Shown one piece after another: positions 1-5,388 of a DNA stretch of 6,974 nt. Under the pieces are notes generated by a model, which saw only the letters and a list, made by a program, of their open reading frames with translations, had not been told where the DNA came from and did not search any database. The position numbers were made by a program, and so were the translations under genes. Origin of the DNA: an uncultured Verrucomicrobiales bacterium (lineage in GTDB: Bacteria > Verrucomicrobiota > Verrucomicrobiia > Verrucomicrobiales > DEV007). Positions within the stretch are counted from its first letter, which is position 1, and each line of letters starts with the position of its first letter. The stretch lies in the NCBI GenBank assembly GCA_937893785.1, contig CALCSP010000180.1:1-6974 (forward strand). Reading direction: 5' to 3'.

Positions 1-401
1 ACGGAAAAGAACTTTTCTTCGGGCGTGGCACCTGCTTTGCCTGTCACCAGGTTCAGGGCAAAGGGGTTGTCCTCGGCCCCGACCTAATGGGAATCAACAA
101 ACGCCAGGACCTAGGCTACATCATCAAATCCATCCTTGAGCCGGATGCCTACATCGTGGAGGGATTCCAGCAAACCAGCCTCAGTTTAAAGGACGGTCGC
201 GAGCTTTTCGGCATGATTCAGGAGGAAACAGCGCAGGTCCTGAAGATCTATCTTCCCAATGGCGAGCGCGTGGTTGTAAAGGCCGATGAAATCATCAAGC
301 GGGCCGATGCCAAACACTCCGGCATGCCCTCCAGTTTTGCCTATACCTTGAGCCCGCAGGACGTGGCAGACCTGTCAGCCTGGATCATGACGCTCAAATG
401 A
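1..401 (+). CDS. PVC-type heme-binding (cytochrome c-like) domain protein, 3' end only
   Basis: This is the C-terminal 132 residues of a larger protein whose start lies before the window; the reading frame begins at base 3 and the stop is TGA at 399-401. A heme c attachment motif CFACH is encoded at 33-47, preceded by GKELFFGRGT and followed by GKGVVLGPDL, the usual surroundings of the C-terminal heme domain found in many Planctomycetota and Verrucomicrobiota proteins (TIGR02603-like). Further matching features are a SILEP segment, a LKDGRELFGMI strand, and a late S-G-M-P whose Met (codon 324-326) could be the distal heme ligand. In that family the domain usually closes a long exported protein with an N-terminal sugar-dehydrogenase-like propeller, so the missing part is probably such a region. 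An ATG at 87 lies after the CxxCH motif, so it is not the true start. The stop overlaps the sulfatase start (ATGA), which indicates one transcript. Family assignment is strong; the redox partner and substrate are unknown. Confidence 0.88.
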   Translation, partial: GKELFFGRGTCFACHQVQGKGVVLGPDLMGINKRQDLGYIIKSILEPDAYIVEGFQQTSLSLKDGRELFGMIQEETAQVLKIYLPNGERVVVKADEIIKRADAKHSGMPSSFAYTLSPQDVADLSAWIMTLK

Positions 402-1915
402 CCAGCAAGCTCACCATACTGGCCGTATTATGCAGCCTGCAGGCCATTGCCACTCCGGCGTGGCCACAGCAAATTGCGCCAAAGAAAAGACCCAATATCC
501 TGATGCTTGTCGCCGACGACATGAACTGGGACACGCCGGGATGCTTCGGTGGTGCCGCACCCGGTATCACCCCGCACATCGACCTCCTGGCGGGGCAGGG
601 CATGCGCTTTCAACATGCCTATGTCAATGTCTCCATCTGCACACCATCGCGCAGTGTCATGCTTACCGGCCTGTATGCGCAAAACAACGGGGCGGAAGGA
701 TTCCAGCGTATCAAGCCTGGAACACCAAACCTGCCGTCATTGCTCAACCAGGCAGGGTATCTATGCGGCATCATCGGCAAGCCACTGCGGCAGCAGGAAT
801 TGTTTCGTTGGTCGGTAACTTACCGCTGGCAGGGTACTGGAGATGAAAACCGCTGGGGTCGTGACCCGGCAGTCTTCCGGAAATTTGCCAAGAAGTTTTT
901 CGACATGGCGCGCAACTCAAACCAGCCGTTTTTCCTGATGGCCAACTCACATGACCCGCATCGCCCCTTTGGCGGAGGAAGGGCAACCAATCCACTCAAC
1001 GAACGGGCACCCGCATCACGGATGTTCTCTGCCAACGAGGTAAAGATCCCGTCATTTCTACCGGACCTTCCTGGGGTGCGTAGTGAATTGGCGGCATACT
1101 GCACCTCGGTCCGCCGGCTCGATGACATGGTGCGGGAGGTGTTGGAAGCATTAAAAGTCGCTGATTTTGAAGAGGATACAATCGTGATTTTCCTTGCCGA
1201 TCACGGCATGCCCTTCCCCGGAGCAAAATTCAATTGCTATGTCGACAGCGTGCGCTCGCCTTTCATCATCCGCTGGCCGGGAAAGGTAAAGCCGGGTTCA
1301 AGCGATGCCGCGCACATGATAACCACACTGGACCTGATGCCGACCCTGCTGGAAATCGCCGGGGTTCCAGCACCGAAATCCGACGGACGTTCCTTCGTGC
1401 CACTGCTGCTTGGAGAAAAGCAATCAGGTAGAAATGCAGTGTTCGCCCAATTCTTCCATATCCACGGCCGAGATGCGCTACCAATGCGCTCAGTCCTGAC
1501 CAGAGAAGCGGCATATGTATTCAACCCATGGAGCAATGGCAAGCGCCGCTTCGACCGGCTCGGAGGGGAAGCCTTCAGTGCCATGCAACAGGCAGCCAAG
1601 ACAGACCCGGAAATGGCCGCCCGGGTGCGCCACCTTGAGCTACGCACCGTGGAAGAGTTCTTTGACCTGCGCAGTGACCCTGGCTGCCTGAAAAACCTCA
1701 TCGGAACAGATAAAGGAAAGCAACCCCTGATCAGTGAGCTACGCACGAGGTTGCGCCAATGGATGATACAGGTCAATGACCCCGCCCTCACGGCCTTTGA
1801 TGCGCGTGATAACCCGGCTGCCCTTGAAGCTTTTATCCAATCCTATCGCGGAGAGGCCCAGAAAGAAGTTGAAGCTCTCAAGCCCTACGAGAAAGCCCAG
1901 AACTTCCGTTTTTAA
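398..1915 (+). CDS. Secreted formylglycine-dependent sulfatase (sulfatase family S1, possibly N-sulfoglucosamine sulfohydrolase-like)
   Basis: A 505-residue arylsulfatase-type enzyme that should hydrolyse sulfate esters or sulfamates, probably on polysaccharide, outside the cytoplasm. Residues 1 to about 22 form a signal peptide (Lys near the N terminus, hydrophobic core, Ala-rich end). RPNILMLVADD (31-41) gives the metal-binding Asp pair 40-41. CTPSR at 81-85 followed by LTGLY is the sulfatase signature in which Cys81 is converted to formylglycine. Lys128 lies in IIGK, NSHDPHRPF (183-191) supplies His185 and His188, and ADHG (267-270) supplies Asp268 and His269, with Lys277 downstream in FPGAK. 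The HDPHRPF and DHG-FPGAK patterns resemble the heparan N-sulfatase (SGSH, S1_8-like) branch; the exact substrate cannot be read off. FFDLRSDPGCLKNLIG (421-436) is the typical C-terminal sulfatase motif. The His usually found just after GK is replaced by Arg131. The start is fixed by the ATGA overlap with the upstream gene and by the signal peptide; the next in-frame Met is at 36. No strong Shine-Dalgarno site is seen, consistent with translational coupling. Confidence 0.95.
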   Translation: MTSKLTILAVLCSLQAIATPAWPQQIAPKKRPNILMLVADDMNWDTPGCFGGAAPGITPHIDLLAGQGMRFQHAYVNVSICTPSRSVMLTGLYAQNNGAEGFQRIKPGTPNLPSLLNQAGYLCGIIGKPLRQQELFRWSVTYRWQGTGDENRWGRDPAVFRKFAKKFFDMARNSNQPFFLMANSHDPHRPFGGGRATNPLNERAPASRMFSANEVKIPSFLPDLPGVRSELAAYCTSVRRLDDMVREVLEALKVADFEEDTIVIFLADHGMPFPGAKFNCYVDSVRSPFIIRWPGKVKPGSSDAAHMITTLDLMPTLLEIAGVPAPKSDGRSFVPLLLGEKQSGRNAVFAQFFHIHGRDALPMRSVLTREAAYVFNPWSNGKRRFDRLGGEAFSAMQQAAKTDPEMAARVRHLELRTVEEFFDLRSDPGCLKNLIGTDKGKQPLISELRTRLRQWMIQVNDPALTAFDARDNPAALEAFIQSYRGEAQKEVEALKPYEKAQNFRF

Positions 1916-1916
1916 T

Positions 1917-1934
1917 CCCTGGCAGTGGCCAGGG
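1917..1934. terminator. GC-rich hairpin between convergent genes, possible bidirectional terminator
   Basis: A perfect 7-base stem, CCCTGGC (1917-1923) and GCCAGGG (1928-1934), with the 4-base loop AGTG, starts one base after the sulfatase stop codon and ends 14 bases before the SGNH hydrolase stop on the other strand. Its place in a 33-base convergent gap suits transcription termination in both directions. Neither strand shows a clear T tract right after the stem, so intrinsic termination is not certain; the hairpin may only protect 3' ends. Confidence 0.45.
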
Positions 1935-1948
1935 AAACTCCTTCCCCA

Positions 1949-3250
1949 TTACTTGGCCGCCACGCTCAGCTTGTGGCGAAGTGGCTGCACTGAAGCACGT
2001 GCCTGCTCCTGATATTTCTCCTGCTTGATGCCAAGTTTGCCATAAACACCGGCAAGTAACTCGTCGAGCTCGTCATCCTTGCCAACAACGTTGCGGATCT
2101 GGCGGAAATTGGTGACGATACGCTTGATCATGTTGGTCTCATACTGCTGTTTTTGCTGCACGATCCGGTCCAGCCTCTGGAAAGGCTCCACAAATGGGTT
2201 GTCGATGAACTCTGCGGCGAGGTTGATGCCCTGCTCGAGCTGCGCACGGGGAAAGGTCTTCTTTGCCTCTCCCCATGTGACCTCTGCCTGCTCTGACTCG
2301 AGGTTCTTTACCACGAGCATGAAGCGGTTGAGATCTTCATTGAAGGGCAGGAAAGGCAGGATGCTGCGGGTGCCGTTCGGGTCCTTCTCCGCCCCGGAAA
2401 AACAAAACGGATAACGGGAGCTCTCAACCTCAACCGTCCCCGGCTCCGAAGCAATGACCCGGTGCCCCCCGGAGGCACTCGCCTGAGCCTTCATGTCCAC
2501 GGTAATGGTTCCAATGTTTCCATCAACACCAAGCCCCTTAAGAAAGCTGTAGGCCATGATCAAGTGACCATTGGCGGCAGGGTGCACGCCATCCCCGCCA
2601 CAAACGTGGTAGCCGGCGCCGTTTGCCGCCTTGGCATCAGCCATCACCTTCATCATCATGGGATGCAGGTTGCCAAAGACAAACCCACGCTCCTTGGCCA
2701 ACCTACCGGCAATGGCACTAAGCTTACCCAGATTGTCATTATAGATCTTGTCCTCATCAGGCCTGTCACGCCGCCAGCTGTCAAGGTCGACCGGCCCTGG
2801 GCCGCCAACTACCATGCGGGCACCAATTTCCTTCATCCGGTCCTGAATCCTCCGCGTACCCTGCTCATAGTTTCTTCCGATAGCCTCATTGTATGCCCGG
2901 TAACTACCGTCATTCATTCCGAATGCCGTGGTTACCACCGTCGGTTTCCAGGGAATCAGGTCATTATCCATCCGGTGCGCAAAGCCGGGTGCACGCTCCC
3001 CGCTCCATCCGAACTGAAAAATCTTAAGCTCCAACTCCGGAGTGCATGCCAGAAGGTAATTTTCAATGAAGCGGCTATATTGTTTCTGCTCAGTAATTGA
3101 GTCTCCTACGATCGCTAGGCGATCCCCCTTTTTGAGAAGTAACTCAGCAGACCCTGATGAGAAAATCAAAAGGGTCTGGGTCGTAATGAGCGCTGAAATT
3201 TGCCAAAAACTGGAAAAGCGTTTGATGAGCATGGGATTTAATATTGGCAT
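1949..3250 (-). CDS. Secreted SGNH/GDSL hydrolase (esterase-like)
   Basis: A 433-residue exported hydrolase of the SGNH/GDSL superfamily, whose members cleave esters, often acetyl groups on carbohydrates. All conserved blocks are visible: block I VGDSIT with nucleophile Ser51, block II FGWSG with Gly84, block III GMND with Asn113, and block V DGVHP with Asp220 and His223 as the remaining triad residues. The catalytic domain covers about residues 36-245. It is followed by a predicted beta-rich part (about 246-330) and a charged, probably helical C terminus (about 350-430), an extension beyond a minimal SGNH domain. The N terminus has Lys10-Arg11, a hydrophobic stretch and a GSA cleavage site near residue 35, so it is exported. 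The ATG at 3250 is the first after an in-frame stop (TAG, 3260-3262); Met7 (3232) is an alternative start and neither has a good Shine-Dalgarno site. It lies 54 bases after the gene ending at 3305 on the same strand, so cotranscription is likely. Substrate unknown; deacetylation of polysaccharide is an inference from the nearby sulfatase. Confidence 0.92.
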   Translation of the reverse strand: MPILNPMLIKRFSSFWQISALITTQTLLIFSSGSAELLLKKGDRLAIVGDSITEQKQYSRFIENYLLACTPELELKIFQFGWSGERAPGFAHRMDNDLIPWKPTVVTTAFGMNDGSYRAYNEAIGRNYEQGTRRIQDRMKEIGARMVVGGPGPVDLDSWRRDRPDEDKIYNDNLGKLSAIAGRLAKERGFVFGNLHPMMMKVMADAKAANGAGYHVCGGDGVHPAANGHLIMAYSFLKGLGVDGNIGTITVDMKAQASASGGHRVIASEPGTVEVESSRYPFCFSGAEKDPNGTRSILPFLPFNEDLNRFMLVVKNLESEQAEVTWGEAKKTFPRAQLEQGINLAAEFIDNPFVEPFQRLDRIVQQKQQYETNMIKRIVTNFRQIRNVVGKDDELDELLAGVYGKLGIKQEKYQEQARASVQPLRHKLSVAAK

Positions 3251-3304
3251 GTGAAGTTTCTAATTTCCCGTTTCAATTCCTTTGATTGTTCGCACAGGCA
3301 TTCA

Positions 3305-5257
3305 TCAGCCCAATAACGGTTTGCCTAAGGCCTTGCGGTAATGGTTCAGGGCCTTTTTGTGCTCACACTTCAAGTCTTCAAGGAAGGAAAGAATTGCCTG
3401 CGCGGACCCCTTGTCCTTGGGCACTGGAAGTGCGGCAATGCGATCAAACATTTTGGTTTTCACTGTTTCTTTGTAAAGCCCATCAACCGGGCACCCCGGC
3501 TTGCCCTTGGTCGATCCCAAGGCGTCAACAAACCGATTCCAAAAACGAATCTGGCCCTCAGGGGAGTTTGCTGTTTTCTGAGCAGTATCGACTATGAGAA
3601 AATGGTATGGGTTCATTGCAATGCCGCTTTCCAACAGCTTCATGCCCTCATCAGCATGCCGCTCAAGGGCAAGGAGGTTGAACACCGAATGAGCAATTGT
3701 CGCATCCATGAAGGAATAGACGCTGTAATTGACTCCCCAGGCCAGACTCTGATGATAAACCATGGGCTTGCGGTTATGAAAAGCAATCTCGTAGCCGTTT
3801 TTGCGTCCAGTGCGTTTAAAGGTTCGCTCGAAGGGCCAAGGAGTGAAGGGGCCGGTCTTTTCGTCTCCCCCGGTGGCATACTGCCCTCCCTTGCAGCTGA
3901 ACGTGTTTTTGCCAGCATCGTGCAAGAAATAAACAACCGCACAATGTCCCGGCTGTGTAGCCTGGGAGGAGGGGACCCCAATAATATTGTGACCGCGTGC
4001 AGAGATTGATCCCATTGTGCCGCATACACCGCCATCTTTGAGCATCATCTGGATGGTGCCGTAAGTAAATGGGTAGGGCATCAGACGACGGGCGGATTGC
4101 ATGCTGTGCTGCTGCGCAATGCCCCCAATATACTCACCATACTTGTAGAACTCGCCATGATCGCGAAAGGCAATCCACCGTTCTTCCCGCTCGCGTAGGG
4201 GTTGCCGGTCGGCAGCCAGCATGGTCAGCAACGGCCAAGGGGCCGTAAGCGGAAACTGCGGCCATTTGCGCTTTTGGGCAACCTGTGGTGGAAAGCGGTA
4301 TTCATCATTGCGGATAAGGTAAACGCAGCGTTCCGCAGGTGTAGCAAAGGCGTCCCTTTCCCGGGGTAATAGCCCTTTAGCCTCATACGCCTTCTTGAAC
4401 AACTGATAGGCTTGGTCAATCCTGCGATAGGTTTCACCGCGAACCATCGCCTTGCTGTCCCAGTGGATGACCTTTTCCCCGCAATCGATACTGACATTAA
4501 AGCCCTTGGACTTCATGTATGCATTAAACTTTAACTGCAACTGTCCGCTCGCCAGAACGTCAGAAGCATAAAGGCTGCGAACCCGTGTGCCGACAGGAGC
4601 CTTGGCTGGAGCACCTTGCTTTTCCTCCGGAGCGGGAATGGCAATGCCCCGAGCATCATACTTGAGCTTGGATTGTTTTTTCTTACTGACCACGATCGGT
4701 TCCTCGATCGTGTTTTCATTCAGGAAATTGATAATGTGATCATTCACATCAAGCTCGCGCTCGGCATACTTGGTATCGACCAGCTTGCGGGGGTCACCGG
4801 GAATATGCAGCTTCAACGGCGAGCGGGATTTAATATCGGCAACCATGTTTTCCTTGGCGCTAACCAGGGCTGCAGCCAGTGCCAGTTGTCGGTATTTTTC
4901 AAACTTCTCTCTACCCAGATCAAGGCGCAGGGAATAAAGCCACAAAAGAACATCAGCGGGCTTATCGTGAGCAGCGTAGACGCCGGTGACCATCGTGAGA
5001 TCGGAATTCACCCAGTCAATGAACTCGCCGGGGAGGGTGATTTCTCTGGCCTTGAGATCGGCTATGGCCTTGTCTCTTGCATATCTTAGATATGCTGACC
5101 GCAAAGCCGGAGTGAAAACAGAATTCCCGTCCTTGAGACTTTTCCACACAGCTGCAGTATCACCGCGCGCTGACGTTTCGGGTTTGGCCGTTAAGCAGGC
5201 AGGAGTGATTTGAAGAAAAAATAGCAGTGCCAGAAAGGCGACGGTTCTCTGTTGCAT
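3305..5257 (-). CDS. Uncharacterised secreted protein with transglutaminase-like Cys/His motif
   Basis: A 650-residue protein that I cannot assign to a named family with certainty. Residues 1-24 form a signal peptide (Arg4, hydrophobic core, LTA before Lys25). Residues 30-145 look helical, including LPGEFIDWVNSD and a YRQLALAAALV segment; 178-225 is a charged, Ala/Pro-containing linker. The central part (about 360-510) carries DGGVCGTMGS (Cys412), then a GVP turn and QPGHCAVVYF (His438). This order, GGxC then a G-[IV]-P turn then GH plus a beta strand, resembles the Cys-His core of transglutaminase-like (papain-fold) domains, which occur in exported PVC proteins. The third catalytic residue cannot be placed. 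Residues 520-650 are probably helical and TPR-like. ATG 5257 is the only reasonable start: an in-frame stop (TAG) lies 9 bases upstream and the next Met is residue 89. AAAGGA abuts the ATG, too close for a normal Shine-Dalgarno site. It is the first gene of a probable two-gene unit with the SGNH hydrolase. That it is a real gene is near certain; the enzymatic function is a hypothesis. Confidence 0.85.
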   Translation of the reverse strand: MQQRTVAFLALLFFLQITPACLTAKPETSARGDTAAVWKSLKDGNSVFTPALRSAYLRYARDKAIADLKAREITLPGEFIDWVNSDLTMVTGVYAAHDKPADVLLWLYSLRLDLGREKFEKYRQLALAAALVSAKENMVADIKSRSPLKLHIPGDPRKLVDTKYAERELDVNDHIINFLNENTIEEPIVVSKKKQSKLKYDARGIAIPAPEEKQGAPAKAPVGTRVRSLYASDVLASGQLQLKFNAYMKSKGFNVSIDCGEKVIHWDSKAMVRGETYRRIDQAYQLFKKAYEAKGLLPRERDAFATPAERCVYLIRNDEYRFPPQVAQKRKWPQFPLTAPWPLLTMLAADRQPLREREERWIAFRDHGEFYKYGEYIGGIAQQHSMQSARRLMPYPFTYGTIQMMLKDGGVCGTMGSISARGHNIIGVPSSQATQPGHCAVVYFLHDAGKNTFSCKGGQYATGGDEKTGPFTPWPFERTFKRTGRKNGYEIAFHNRKPMVYHQSLAWGVNYSVYSFMDATIAHSVFNLLALERHADEGMKLLESGIAMNPYHFLIVDTAQKTANSPEGQIRFWNRFVDALGSTKGKPGCPVDGLYKETVKTKMFDRIAALPVPKDKGSAQAILSFLEDLKCEHKKALNHYRKALGKPLLG

Positions 5258-5388
5258 TCCTTTACTCTAACACTGTTCCGCCTCGCCAAACAAGGTCTCT
5301 TGCAGAAGAGTTTTCCCCGTGTCATAAGCGGTTTTGCCACTGGAAAAATCTCTTTTCTGAGCAATGTGTAAAGACAAACTCCATCAAT
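5258..5388. promoter_or_regulatory. Divergent intergenic region, presumed to hold promoters for both flanking genes
   Basis: These 131 bases separate the divergent starts at 5257 (-) and 5389 (+), so promoters for both directions should lie here. I found no convincing -35/-10 pair on either strand and no long inverted repeat suggesting an operator. The call rests on gene orientation only. Confidence 0.4.

Noticed and set aside
87..401. Stand-alone 104-residue gene starting at ATG 87
   Set aside because: The frame stays open upstream to base 3 and encodes a CxxCH heme motif in the right family context, so this Met is internal.
1237..1791. 184-codon open frame on the - strand
   Set aside because: Antisense to the C-terminal half of the sulfatase; Arg/Ser-rich translation typical of a shadow frame.
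2462..3100. 212-codon open frame on the + strand
   Set aside because: It lies wholly antisense to the SGNH hydrolase, whose catalytic motifs are intact; its translation shows no domain, signal or sensible composition.
3341..4009. 222-codon open frame on the + strand
   Set aside because: It is antisense to the well-supported 650-residue gene, and its translation has no recognisable motif.
4616..5089. 157-codon open frame on the + strand
   Set aside because: Antisense shadow of the 650-residue gene; no ribosome binding site or domain support.
5180..5257. Lipoprotein signal (TPAC) at the N terminus of the 650-residue protein
   Set aside because: The position before Ala is Pro and the -3 residue is Thr, a poor lipobox; an ordinary signal peptide ending in LTA fits better, though lipidation is not excluded.
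5300..5328. TTGCAG, 17 bases, CATAAG as a sigma70-type promoter for the gene at 5389
   Set aside because: Only 3 of 6 and 4 of 6 matches to consensus, no better than expected by chance in this stretch.
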